The position numbers were made by a program, and so were the translations under genes. Below the pieces are notes generated by a model, which saw nothing but the letters and a program-made list of their open reading frames with translations, ran no database searches and had not been told where the DNA came from. From assembly GCA_026397725.1 (NCBI GenBank), contig JAPLUI010000330.1:1-64000 (forward strand): a stretch of DNA of 64,000 bases. The letters are read 5' to 3'. The DNA is from Verrucomicrobiota bacterium. Its GTDB lineage: Bacteria; Verrucomicrobiota; Verrucomicrobiia; Verrucomicrobiales; Akkermansiaceae. Of this stretch, positions 36,610 to 46,500 are shown piece after piece (the stretch's first letter is position 1; each line of letters starts with the position of its first letter).

Positions 36610-37532
36610 AAGCACCAGCAGCATTACTAATCATCGCGCTGGCGAACGCCACCGCCACCGCAGCGGTGCAGGAGGCGGCGCACTACAGCCTCAAGGGTGC
36701 CGGGGGCGTCCGCGACACGGCCGGCCCGGAAACCCTGAAGGATCAGGCGGGCAAAGCACCGGACCTGAAACGTCAGGGCTCACCCAAAGTCATGTCTAAC
36801 GGACCGGAGGCGCGGCGGCAGGCATATGACTCGTCGATCAAGTTCGAGGAACCCAGCCAGTGTTACTCCGTCGCGAGGAACCTGATCAGCGGTGATGACT
36901 TCGTGGTCGAGGCCTGGGCATATGCGCTCAAGGGCAACGCCGGCGGCTGGCACGCCGTGGTCGCCAGCGGCAACGGCGCCAGCGGATTCCTGTTGGGCCA
37001 GAATGACAACCAGTGGAGCGTGTTGGTCGGCGGCGTCGGCAGCGTCAACCTCGGCACCGTGCAGCCGGAAACCTGGACCCATCTGGCCAAGAAGAGCCTT
37101 GACCGCTACGAGCGGCAATTCTTCAGCCTGCTGTCTTCCGGGGCTCAGGTGGGCTTGACGGGGCCACGCCTCTATGACGGCCCCAACAGCCAAGCCATGC
37201 TGAAGAAGTGGATGACCTGGTATCGCCGCTACCGCGCCATCATCCAGGGCGACATCATCCACCTGCGCCGTCCCGATGGCCGCGGACCGGACTACTACCT
37301 GCACGTCAATCCGTCTAACAAGGAAAAGGGCATGTTGCTGGTGTTCAATCCGCTCAACGAAGCGGCAAAGAAGGAACTCACGGTGCCGCTCTACTACACC
37401 GGGCTGACTGACACCGCGCGGATTCGCGAACAGGAGGGCCAGCCCCAAACCTATCAGTTCGACCGCGAGTTCAACGTGCGCGTGCCTCTGACGATTCCGG
37501 CCAACGGTTATAGCTGGTTCAGCATTGAATAG
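36606..37532 (+). CDS. Internally deleted copy of the LamG/TIM-barrel hydrolase
   Basis: The start at 36606 overlaps the previous stop by four bases. The 308-residue product has a signal peptide (MKAPAALLIIALANATATAA), most of the LamG domain up to ETWTHLA, and then jumps in frame to KKSLDRYERQFFSLLSSG and the C-terminal beta domain ending PANGYSWFSIE. Against the full-length relative at 22802, about 677 residues (roughly 162-839), including essentially all of the barrel, are gone. The frame is kept and both ends are well conserved, so it may still be secreted as a small binding protein, or be a recent loss-of-function product. Confidence 0.8.
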   Translation: MKAPAALLIIALANATATAAVQEAAHYSLKGAGGVRDTAGPETLKDQAGKAPDLKRQGSPKVMSNGPEARRQAYDSSIKFEEPSQCYSVARNLISGDDFVVEAWAYALKGNAGGWHAVVASGNGASGFLLGQNDNQWSVLVGGVGSVNLGTVQPETWTHLAKKSLDRYERQFFSLLSSGAQVGLTGPRLYDGPNSQAMLKKWMTWYRRYRAIIQGDIIHLRRPDGRGPDYYLHVNPSNKEKGMLLVFNPLNEAAKKELTVPLYYTGLTDTARIREQEGQPQTYQFDREFNVRVPLTIPANGYSWFSIE

Positions 37533-37614
37533 GAGGACTTATATGAAATGCGATCTATCAGTCATGCGTACACGGACCCGCTCCATGAACCCAACATCCC
37601 CGCAACAGCTATGA
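37531..37614 (+). promoter_or_regulatory. Strong ribosome site with short leader frame
   Basis: AGGAGG at 37531 lies six bases before an ATG at 37543 that opens a 23-codon frame (MKCDLSVMRTRTRS..). Its TGA overlaps the ATG at 37611 in ATGA form. This may be a coupled leader peptide for the GH106 remnant, or a leftover gene start. Confidence 0.35.
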
Positions 37615-38612
37615 TCACCACCCCGCCGGGATCCGTGCCTAACGCGGCACGTTCCAGCCAATTCCTCGCCATCGGCGCGTCCTTGATACTGGCGCCGCTC
37701 GCCGCGCTGAGCGCCGCACCACCCGTGGCCGCACCGGCGGCCAAGGCTGCAGCGTTGGCGTGGCCGGAGGTGAGCCGTCCCGAGACCAGGCCGTGGACAT
37801 GGTGGTGGTGGCATGGCAGCGCCGTGACCAAGGCTGACATCACCGCCAACCTGGAAGCCCTGCAACGCAGCGGCATCGGTGGCGTCTCCATCGTCTGCCT
37901 GCTAGATGTGCGTGATGAGCAGGCGGTCAAACTCCGCTATCTGTCGATGGAGTGGATCGAAGCGGTCGCCCATGCCGTGCGCGAGGCCCACCGCCTGGGC
38001 ATGGACGCGGACATGTCGCCGGTGCCCGGTTGGGCCTTCGGCGGGCCTTGGGTCAAGCGCGACGACGCCTGCTCGCAGGTGGATGTGACGCGGCTGCCCT
38101 TGGCCGACTGCCAGAAAAACGGCATGCGGATCGCGAGCTTCGCAAACGGCACCCCCGGCACGCCGGAACGGGGTGATCTAGCAACGGTGATGGCACAGGC
38201 TGCGGACGGGACCATGGTCGACGTGACCGCCCGGGTGGATGACGAGGGGATTCTGCGTTGGACCGCGCCGCCAGGGACGTGGACGCTCTATACAGCCAAG
38301 GCAGGCGGATCATCGGCGAGGTCATCTTTGAGCCTGGCAACGAACTCGATCTCAATGCCCTCTATGACATCCCGCAAGTTGATATGGGTGGGCCGCCGAG
38401 CTGGCACTTTCCCAACGGCCACTACTCCACCTATCATCTGTTCCGCCGCGGCAAGACCGCGAGTTCGCCCGCGCACATCCTCGGCAAGCCGCTGATCGCC
38501 TCCGAGACCCTAACCGTCATGGGCCCCATCCTCGACACGCCGCTCGAACTGGCCAAGGCGAAGATCGACTACGATCTGGTCGGCGGGATCAACCACACCG
38601 CATGGCGTTCCG
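37611..38612 (+). pseudogene. GH106 alpha-L-rhamnosidase remnant
   Basis: The ATG at 37611 begins a leader (FLAIGASLILAPLAAL) and a clear GH106 N terminus (RPWTWWWWHGSAVTKADI, LEALQRSGIGGVSIV). After LYTAKAG near 38300 the frame shifts and a large part of the barrel is missing; a second fragment (GNELDLNALYDIPQVDMGGP, HILGKPLIASETLT) is readable in another frame up to about 38612, where it joins the kinase remnant. Only about a third of a GH106 remains. It would have been the third GH106 of the locus. Confidence 0.8.
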
Positions 38613-39120
38613 GTGTGCATGCCGATTGGCGACAACCAGGCCAGCATCATGGGTGTCGCGGGCCTGGCCCGGGACGTGGCTGTTGTCAACCTGGGCACCG
38701 GCGGCCAGATATCCATTCCCCAGCCCGAGCCCGTGTGGGTCGATGGCTTTGAGACCCGTCCCATGCCCCTCGGCGGCTACGTCCTCGTGGGCGCGAGCCT
38801 TCATTGAAGGGATGGTGGGGGAGTTGGCGGATTTGTTTCACGCCGCCGGGACGGCGGGGGTCGCACGGATTGCTGCCAGCGGCAACGCCGTGCGCGAAAA
38901 CGGCTTGTTGCTGGAGACGATCGCGGCCCGGTTTGGCCGGCAGTGTTGTTTCAGCCAGCACCCGGAGGAGGCCGCCTTTGGTGCCGCTTACGCGGCAGCG
39001 ATCACGACCTGTCCGGGGGCGGTTCCTCCTCGCGCCGAGCACCACAGTCCAATTGCCTTGCCGCCGCTCCTCGGAAAAGCAACCAACTCCAACCAAACCA
39101 CAAATAACGAGCATGAATAG
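38604..39120 (+). pseudogene. FGGY-family sugar kinase remnant (sedoheptulokinase-like)
   Basis: VPVCMPIGDNQASIMG and VVNLGTGGQISIP (to LPLGGYVLVGASL) are the phosphate- and sugar-binding blocks of an FGGY carbohydrate kinase. At about 38800 the frame changes and roughly 100 residues are missing before IEGMVGELADLFHAAG, ASGNAVRENGLLLETIAARF and EEAAFGAAYAA, the kinase C terminus. The N-terminal half is absent. The fragment begins exactly where the GH106 fragment ends. FGGY kinases phosphorylate sugars after import, so the ancestral locus probably had a cytoplasmic catabolic arm. Confidence 0.82.
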
Positions 39121-39252
39121 CAATCCATATCTAATCGGTAGCGTCCTGGTGGCGGCTTTGGGCGGGCTGCTGTTCGGGTTTGACACCATTGTCATCTGAG
39201 GCACGACCGAGCAGCTCACGAAAGTCTTCGGACTGAGTAACTTCTGGCTGGA
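39113..39252 (+). pseudogene. MFS sugar-porter remnant
   Basis: MNSNPYLIGSVLVAALGGLL.FGFDT is the first transmembrane helix and GGLLFGFD signature of a sugar porter (major facilitator family). A TGA at 39197-39199 replaces the usual Ser codon (the family reads FDTxVISGT), and translation past it still reads GTTEQLTKVFGLSNFWL before homology stops. About 45 of 450-550 residues remain. It overlaps the kinase remnant by eight bases. Confidence 0.85.
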
Positions 39253-39276
39253 AGAAGGTCCGGCGTTGATGAAAGA

Positions 39277-39303
39277 TTGGTCGGAAATTGCACGTCATAT
39301 CAG
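39277..39303 (+). promoter_or_regulatory. Deleted copy (E) of the shared upstream cassette
   Basis: TTGGTCGGAAATTGCACGTCATATCAG equals the two ends of copy A joined across its repeated AAATTG word; the -35/-10 part between them is absent. The GH106 gene downstream therefore probably relies on another promoter or read-through from upstream. Confidence 0.45.
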
Positions 39304-39342
39304 CCCACCGACGACGCTCTGTTCAATGGGTGACGCGGTGGG
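39304..39342 (+). ncRNA. Hairpin in 5' leader, copy E
   Basis: CCCACCG (39304-39310) pairs with CGGTGGG (39336-39342), followed by ATGGCTGTCCG as in copy B. Relative to copy B a G-C pair has become A-T, preserving the stem. The distance from CGTCAT to the start codon is 99 bases here and 100 in copy B. Confidence 0.45.
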
Positions 39343-39391
39343 ATGGCTGTCCGGTCCGGCCAGCCGCAAGCCGATATCCCCAACCAATCCA

Positions 39392-42300
39392 ATGAACCCC
39401 GCAAGCAAAGTCCAACCTGCATGTTCCCACCGCCGCCTCGTTGCCGTTGCGGTCCTGATGTTTGCCACCGGGCTTGCCGCAGTGGCGCAGGGGACCCCGC
39501 CCGCCAGCGACCTGGCGGCACAATTCGCCGCCCCGCCGATGGCCGCCAAACCGCACGTCATGTGGCACTGGATGGGCGCGGACTTCTCCAAACCGGGAAT
39601 CACCAAAGACCTCGAAGCCATGCAGGAACTCGGCATCGGCGGGGCCGAAATCTTCAATCTGGGTGCGGCAATCGGCCAGGTGCCCTGGCCGGAGCAAACC
39701 TATCGGGGCCAGGCCTACTGGGAGGCCATGCGCCATACCCTCGCTGAGGCCAAACGCCTGGGCATCGAGATCAGCCTGATTGGCACCCCCGGCTATTCCA
39801 CCACCGGAGGTCCGTGGATCGGCCCGGAGCGCGGCATGCAGAAGGTGGTGTGGAGCATCACCGAAACCGAGGGCGGCAAGCAATTGTCGCTAGCGCTGCC
39901 GGCCATCAGCGGTGGGGCCTTGGGGCGGGGGATTGCGGTGCTGGCGGTGCCGCTCAACCAGGCGTACTTAAGCGTCAAGGAGGTAGTGGATGTCACCGCC
40001 AAGACGGATGCCGCAGGCACCTTGACGTGGCAGGCGCCGCCAGGGAAATGGAAGATCTATCGGTTTGGCCACGCGCCGACCGGCAAAGCGCCGCACCCGA
40101 TCCCGGAGGACTTGGTCGGGCATACCTTTGAAGTGGACAAGATGAGTGCCGAACACAACCAATACAACTGGCAGAATGTGCTAGGCCCGATCAAACAGCA
40201 CCTTGCCGAGTATGTGGGCAACACCTTGAAAAGCATCTCCATCGACAGCTATGAATCAGGCGATCAGAATTGGACGGCGGGTTTCAGGGAGGAGTTCATC
40301 AAGCGCAAGGGATATGACCCGGTGCCGTGGTTGGTGACGCTGGGTCAGCCATTGGTTCATACTTGGTTCTTTGATGCCAACCGGCACGTCAGCATGTATG
40401 CTTTGGCCGGTCCGACCACTTATGCCACGGAGTTGTCCAATCCGGCGCTCACGGTATTGGGCAGCGCCGAGGAGACCAAGCGTTTCGAGTGGGATTACCG
40501 TGATGTGATCAGCGGCCTGTTTTTTGACAACGGCTGGAAGGTGGCCAAGCAGATGATGAATGAGTCAGGCCTTGAATTCAGGCATGAATGTTACCGGGGG
40601 CCGTTCGACAGGAACCAAGGCGTCACCGCCTCGGATGTTCCCACGGTTGAGTTTTGGACGGAGAAGGGGAATGTCAATGCGCCCCCCATTTTCCCGTCCG
40701 ATATTGGCGCGGCTCAAGCCGCCGGCAAAGCCCTGATTGCCTCCGAGGCGCTCACCGGCAGTCCAAATCTGAGCATGTGGACCGAGGACCCCGCATGCCT
40801 GAAAATCTTTTGTGACGAGGCATATGCCCAAGGGGTGAATCGGTTTATCCTGCACCACTGGACGCAGCAACCGTTTGACGACAAATACCAGCCGGGGCGG
40901 ACCATGTATGCGTGGGGCACGCACTTCGGGCGGCATCAGACCTGGTTTGAACCGGGCAAGGCGTTTTTTGCCTATTTGGGTCGCTGCCAGACGCTGCTGC
41001 AACAAGGCGAACGGGTGATGGATTACCTCTGCATGGATCAGTTGGACGGCGAAGCGGATGTGATCGCCAAGGATGTGTTTCTGCAAAGCGAGATCAAAGT
41101 CAAGGACGGCAACATCGTTTTGCCAACGGGCCGGAGTTATGCCTTCATGGTGTTTTCGCGGGATGGGGCAATGCTGCCCGAGGTGGCGCAGAAAATCAAA
41201 GCCATGGTGGCGGCTGGTGCCACGGTGGTCTCGACCCGGCCTAACAAATCACCGAGTTTGAAGGATTACCCGCAATGCGAGGAGGCCCTGCGCCAATTGG
41301 GCGATGAAGTGTGGGGCACCGGCACGGAGAACCGTTATCAGAATGGTTATGTGTTTGCCAAGGTCGAGGATGCGAGGAAAAAGCTCAACCTCAAATCGGA
41401 TTACACCATCGAGAAAGCGAGTGTCGAGGCCGCAAAGGTCATGGTCCTGCACCGGCGCAATGCCGAGGTGGACCTTTACTACATCGCCAACCAGTCGGAC
41501 AAGGCGCAGGACCTTTTGCTGTCGTTCCGGATTGCCGGCAAGCAGCCCGAACTGTGGCAAGCGGAAGATGGCACCATGACCGATGCGCCGGTGTGGCATG
41601 AGCAAGACGGCCGCACCTGTGTCGATCTTCACTTGAAGGGCGTCCAGACAATCTTTGTCGTGTTCCGCAAGGCAGCCTCGCAAACCGGGCAGATCGTGGC
41701 GGTTGATACCAAAGGCGTCCCAGCCGTGGTGGTCATGAAGCAACCGGGCGTGGCAGTCTTGCGCTCGGCAACTCCCGTTACCGCCGAGGTCGTGTACTCC
41801 ACAGGCAAGAAACGCGCGGTGGCACTCACGCCGGAGCCGGCGGTGGCGGTGACGGGCGATTGGGCGGTGACCTTTGCGCCGAAACTCGGCGCGCCATTCA
41901 CCAAGACGTTGCCTGAGTTGATAGATTTCAGCAAGGCGGAGAGCAAGGAAGTGAAGTATTTTTCCGGTTCGGCGACCTATCGAAAGAAGATCGCCCTATC
42001 CGCCGGCTCCCCGCAGAACAGGCGCACGGTATTGGATTTGGGGCTGCTCAATGATATCGCGCAGGTGCGGATCAACGGCAAGGATGCCGGCGTCTTGTGG
42101 TATCCACCGTACACGGCGGATATCACCGATTGCCTCAAGGCCGGCGACAACCAGCTCGAAATCGTCGTGACTAACAACTGGGCGAACCAGCTCATCGGCG
42201 ATGAGCAGGAACCCCGGGATTTCGAGGTCGGCGCTAATGTGGATTTTGGCGCCGGCAGTTTCGGTGGCCCGTTGACATGCTATCCGGAGTGGTTCATCAA

Positions 42301-42433
42301 GAACCAGCCGCGGCCATCCCGAGGGCGCAAGACCTTCACGACCTGGCTCTACTTCACCAAGGACAGCGCGGTGCAACCCGCGGGACTGGTGGGCCCCGTG
42401 CGCTTGGTCATGCAAGCGGAGCAGGAGTTGTGA
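39392..42433 (+). CDS. Secreted GH106 alpha-L-rhamnosidase (second copy)
   Basis: The ATG at 39392 is preferred over 39266 because the longer version would translate the leader hairpin; it opens a signal peptide (RRLVAVAVLMFATGLAAVAQ). The 1013-residue protein has the GH106 opening (HVMWHWMGADFSKPGITKDLEAMQELGIGGAEIF), the barrel (SIDSYESGDQNW, KALIASEALTG, RFILHHWTQQPF) and the C-terminal sugar-binding sandwich (YRKKIAL.., RINGKDAGVLWYPPYTADIT). It is complete for the family. It heads a series of closely spaced genes to 59026. Confidence 0.9.
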   Translation: MNPASKVQPACSHRRLVAVAVLMFATGLAAVAQGTPPASDLAAQFAAPPMAAKPHVMWHWMGADFSKPGITKDLEAMQELGIGGAEIFNLGAAIGQVPWPEQTYRGQAYWEAMRHTLAEAKRLGIEISLIGTPGYSTTGGPWIGPERGMQKVVWSITETEGGKQLSLALPAISGGALGRGIAVLAVPLNQAYLSVKEVVDVTAKTDAAGTLTWQAPPGKWKIYRFGHAPTGKAPHPIPEDLVGHTFEVDKMSAEHNQYNWQNVLGPIKQHLAEYVGNTLKSISIDSYESGDQNWTAGFREEFIKRKGYDPVPWLVTLGQPLVHTWFFDANRHVSMYALAGPTTYATELSNPALTVLGSAEETKRFEWDYRDVISGLFFDNGWKVAKQMMNESGLEFRHECYRGPFDRNQGVTASDVPTVEFWTEKGNVNAPPIFPSDIGAAQAAGKALIASEALTGSPNLSMWTEDPACLKIFCDEAYAQGVNRFILHHWTQQPFDDKYQPGRTMYAWGTHFGRHQTWFEPGKAFFAYLGRCQTLLQQGERVMDYLCMDQLDGEADVIAKDVFLQSEIKVKDGNIVLPTGRSYAFMVFSRDGAMLPEVAQKIKAMVAAGATVVSTRPNKSPSLKDYPQCEEALRQLGDEVWGTGTENRYQNGYVFAKVEDARKKLNLKSDYTIEKASVEAAKVMVLHRRNAEVDLYYIANQSDKAQDLLLSFRIAGKQPELWQAEDGTMTDAPVWHEQDGRTCVDLHLKGVQTIFVVFRKAASQTGQIVAVDTKGVPAVVVMKQPGVAVLRSATPVTAEVVYSTGKKRAVALTPEPAVAVTGDWAVTFAPKLGAPFTKTLPELIDFSKAESKEVKYFSGSATYRKKIALSAGSPQNRRTVLDLGLLNDIAQVRINGKDAGVLWYPPYTADITDCLKAGDNQLEIVVTNNWANQLIGDEQEPRDFEVGANVDFGAGSFGGPLTCYPEWFIKNQPRPSRGRKTFTTWLYFTKDSAVQPAGLVGPVRLVMQAEQEL

Positions 42434-42504
42434 GAAATGCCAATGCCCCCCTGACCCTGCGCAATCCCATCGCTCCTCGCAGAACATCCCAAGCCAAACC
42501 TCCA

Positions 42505-43563
42505 ATGTGTCTTCAAATCAACGACCCCACCTTACCGCGCTTGGCATCCATTCTCGTCGCCAGCTTGCTGGCCGCGCCGGGTGGCGTTGCCGCCGACACC
42601 CCGGCACCTGCCAGCGGGAAAGCCGGCGTGGAGAGCGGTTCTGACGGCAACGCGGTTACCGCCCCGAAGGAGGCGTGCGATCTGCTGATGAGTGGGGATT
42701 CCCTCATCGGCACTAACAATACCGATGCGCGCGCCAATCCGCCCGCTCACACGCCCGAGCAGATCTGCGCGACCACCAAGGCGATCGTTGCGAGCATTCT
42801 GCGTCAGTCCCCCGCCATCAAAGTCCTGACCCTGAGGATTTTCCCCAAAGGCGGGGATGACGAACCAGGGGTGGGCGAGGGGATTTTTCATTCTTCAGCG
42901 CAGGCGATCGAAATCGCCCGCCGTGCCGGTGAACTCACCGCCGAGTTGGCCGATGGCAAACAGGTGTTCTGGTTGGACATCAATCATGTGTTTCTGCGGC
43001 CCGACGGCAGCATCAACAGCGACCTGATGCCCGACCCGGTCCACCCGAATCAAGCCGGCGCCAAGGCCTGGGCACAGGCGATTGAGCCGACCCTGGCGCA
43101 ACTCATGGGCGACCAACCGATTGTGGATCCGCTAGCCAATCCGCTGCGGGTCCCCGCCAGCGGCGGCGGCGACGGCACCTACGACTGGATGCAACGCCAC
43201 CACTCCGGGCTCAAAGTCAAATCCACCAAGCCGCAGGTGGTCCTGCTCGGCGACTCCATCACCCACCACTTTGGTGGCATCCCCACCGAAGGCACCCCGC
43301 CGTCGGAACAACCGGTCTGGGACCGGTTGTTCCCCCAAACCCGCCCCGCCACCAATCTGGGTTTCGGTGCCGATCGGATCCCGCAAGTCCTCTGGCGCTT
43401 GGATCATGGCACGTTGGACGGCATGGCCCCCAAGCGGGTGGTGCTGATGATCGGCGCCAACGATGTGCTTGGCGGTGCGGAACCGCCCGACGCGGTGGTC
43501 GATGGGATTCGTGCCTGTCCCGCTGGCGTCAATGCCGCGGTGTCTGCCGTGTTCATTGACTAA
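42505..43563 (+). CDS. Secreted ORF made of two incomplete SGNH-hydrolase halves
   Basis: The start at 42505 opens a signal peptide (ending near GGVAA). The 352-residue protein contains two SGNH (GDSL-type esterase) pieces. The first has GDSL followed at once by IGTNN, skipping the stretch that normally separates blocks I and III, then runs to DPVHPNQAG (block V, Asp-His). The second has GDSIT (block I), NLGFGADR (block II) and IGAND (block III) but stops before block V. Each half lacks what the other has. They could complement each other in one fold, but two deletions are the simpler reading. Intact relatives deacetylate polysaccharides. Confidence 0.72.
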   Translation: MCLQINDPTLPRLASILVASLLAAPGGVAADTPAPASGKAGVESGSDGNAVTAPKEACDLLMSGDSLIGTNNTDARANPPAHTPEQICATTKAIVASILRQSPAIKVLTLRIFPKGGDDEPGVGEGIFHSSAQAIEIARRAGELTAELADGKQVFWLDINHVFLRPDGSINSDLMPDPVHPNQAGAKAWAQAIEPTLAQLMGDQPIVDPLANPLRVPASGGGDGTYDWMQRHHSGLKVKSTKPQVVLLGDSITHHFGGIPTEGTPPSEQPVWDRLFPQTRPATNLGFGADRIPQVLWRLDHGTLDGMAPKRVVLMIGANDVLGGAEPPDAVVDGIRACPAGVNAAVSAVFID

Positions 43564-43590
43564 CAACCGCAGACAATCCGATATATTGAC

Positions 43591-46500
43591 ATGAACATGA
43601 AATCACTCGCCGTACTACTGACCCTCACGATGCCGTTTGTCGCCATCGCGGCAGCGCCGGACCCCCCCGGCAAACACCTCGACGGAGGCGGCACCTTGGT
43701 CTTCGCCAAACCCGGCGATGGCGGACGGTCCTACTTGCGGACCTCGCGTGCGGACTTTGCCAAAGGGGACTTCCAAGCCGAGGTGACCGTCACGCTCAAG
43801 GGCGGCGGCGGTGCCGGCTGCGCGTTTTTCGGCATCGGTTGCGGCCGGGAAAACCCCGGCGCATCGCAAGAGCCATCCACGGCACCGTCAGTCTATGTCC
43901 GTCTTGCCCCCGGCGATTTTGCCGGCGGGGTGGTCACGACTTCCGTCAACGGCCAGGAATCCGTTAGCCACCCGGCACCGGCGGGAGACGGCACGCACCG
44001 CGTGCGCTTCACGTGGGATGCCGCGGGCAAGCGCGCCCTGTTCGAGATCGACGCCAACTGGGACGGTAAAGCGTTTCAGGCGGATTGGGCGGCGACAGTC
44101 CCCGCCGGCAGCGTTGCCTTCGGCGATGCGGGGCATCTCTTCGTTGGTGGCGCCAATGGCGTGCGCGTCGCGGACTTTGCGGTCAAGGCGGTGTCGCCCG
44201 CGCAGATCCAGGCCGCCGGCTTCGCCGAAACGTTCTCTAACGACCCGACGGCAGGCACCTGGCTGGCACCAACCAAAGGCGCGCGCTTCATCGAGGCGCT
44301 GCGGGCCGGCAGGAAGGTGACCCTCGCCACCATGGGCACCAGCCTGACCGGCGGCACCTGGCGCTGGCCGGAGGTGATGATGAACGACTGGCTCAACAAG
44401 GAGTGGCCTGGCCAAGTCACGCTGTGCAACGAGGGCGTGGGCGCGTCCGCCTCCAGCATGGGGTTCAACGGCGACATGACGACTTCCGGCCTGGGCAAGC
44501 TCGACGCGGTCATCGCGCACAAACCCGACGCGGTCTTCATCGAGTTTGGCACCAACGATGCTTTTCTGCCCTACAGGATTTCGCTGGAGGATTCCAAGAA
44601 GAACCTCAATGTCATGATTGATAGGTTGTTGGCGGCGAATCCGGCGACCGAGGTCATCCTCCAGACCATGAACTCGTGCATGGATCAGCCGCAGCCGGGC
44701 GGTGGCAAGCACGCCACGGACCGGCCGCAGGTGGCCGCCTACTTCGAGGGTTATCGTGAGGTGGCGAAGGCACGCGGCTTGCTGCTGGTGGATCATTACC
44801 CCAACTGGCTGAAGATCATGACCAGCGACCTGCCCCTGTTTGATAGACTCGTGCCGGACCGCATCCACCCCCAGGCGGAGGGTTATCAAAAGGTCCTGCT
44901 GCCCGAACTCAAGGCCACCCTCTGTCCGCCCCCTGTCGCCGAAGCCCCGAACACCGCCGTCGGTAAGTTGTTAGAACCGCTGGGTGGAAACCTGCGCTTG
45001 CTGGCCTGCTGGTATGATGGACCGAAGCTGGCCGCCTCCCGGCCCTTTGCCGCGGGCGAACTCCGAACCCCGAGCAATCGGTGGACGAGCGAGGTCCGCA
45101 CCACGCCCGTCCCCAATGAGAATGACGCGCTTGACCTGGCCGTCACCTTCAAGCTGGCCGAAGGCAGGAACAAATCGGCGGGTATCGCGGTGGCGTTTGA
45201 TTTCGCCAAGTGGAGTGCTAACAATTATGTCTTGATCCCGGCATCGGTCTATAACGGCAACCGCAACCGCATCGAGTATCGCGGCTACTGCACCGGTTTC
45301 AATGCGGGGGATTTTTCTAACAAGGACCTGCCGGTCACCCACGGTGATGTGCCGCGGCTTGAACTCGCGGCCGGCACGCCCTCGAAGATCGAGGTCAACG
45401 CTTCCAACGCGTCCACTCCGGCTCTGTGCTTTTACAACCGTGAGACCAAGCGCGGGTTCATCGTGCTGGCGGAGCAGGGGCTTCGCGAGGGTGGCCGGAT
45501 CCTGGATCACGGCCTGATGAACACCTTCCCGATGCTCGCCCTCGGCGACGCGATGCACCGCGAGCGAGCGATCAAGACCTTCAACTTTGTCATGCCCGCG
45601 GCGGTGGGCAAATCGGGATACTTCCTCGCCTCGGTCTATGCTGACGGCAAGGCGGGTGGCCGGGATTGGTATCCCAAACTGCCCATCGTGCTCACGCGTC
45701 AGAATGCCGACGTGCTGTATTGGATGACCAAACAATTCATGTTGCTCAAAGCACAAGGGCACGCCGCTGCCATCAAGCCGGCATGGGAGCAAGCCGTTAG
45801 ACAACTGGCCCAGGCGTTTGTGAACACATGGAAACGTCACGGCCAATGGGGCAACTATGTGAACCACGAGACCGGCGAGATCGCCATTTTCAATTCCACC
45901 GGCGGCGCCACCGCCATTGGTGGTCTGGCGCTTGCCGCGCGGTATTTCAACAACCCCGAATTCAGCAGCGTGGCCCAGGCCGCCGCCGACTATTATTACC
46001 AGCAGGATTTCCTCGGCAAAGGTTTCACCTACGGCGCCTGCTCCGACATCATGCAGAACGCCGATTCGGAGACCGCCGCCGGATTCATGACCGCGCTGAT
46101 GACTTTGCATGAAACCACCGGCGAGAGGCGCTGGCTGGAGATGAGCCGCAACCTGGCGAACCTGGCGGCCACCTGGACCGTGTCGTATGACTATCAACTG
46201 CCCGCGAACACCGAACTGGCCCAACTCGGCGCCAAATTGGCCGGCGTCTATTGGGCCAGCACCCAGAACAAGCACGGCGCGCCTGGCATTTGCACCTCCT
46301 CTGGTGATGCCTTGTTCAAGATCTACCGTGCCACCGGCGACCGGCGTTACGCCGAACTCCTGCGAGATATTGTTCACGCCCACGCCGAAGGCATCAAACC
46401 CGATGGCCAGATCACCGAGCGGCTGACATATTGTGACGCCGACAGCCGCGGCTCGCGCGGCGACGGATCCACCGGTTGGAACGAACTCAACGGCATCCTG

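Noticed and set aside
37548-37610. N-terminal extension MRSISHAYTDPLHEP of the GH106 remnant
   Set aside because: The signal peptide begins after 37611, and the strong ribosome site fits the ATG at 37543, which is in a different frame.
39266-39391. Extended N-terminus of the second GH106 ORF
   Set aside because: It covers the cassette remnant and the leader hairpin; the signal peptide begins after 39392.
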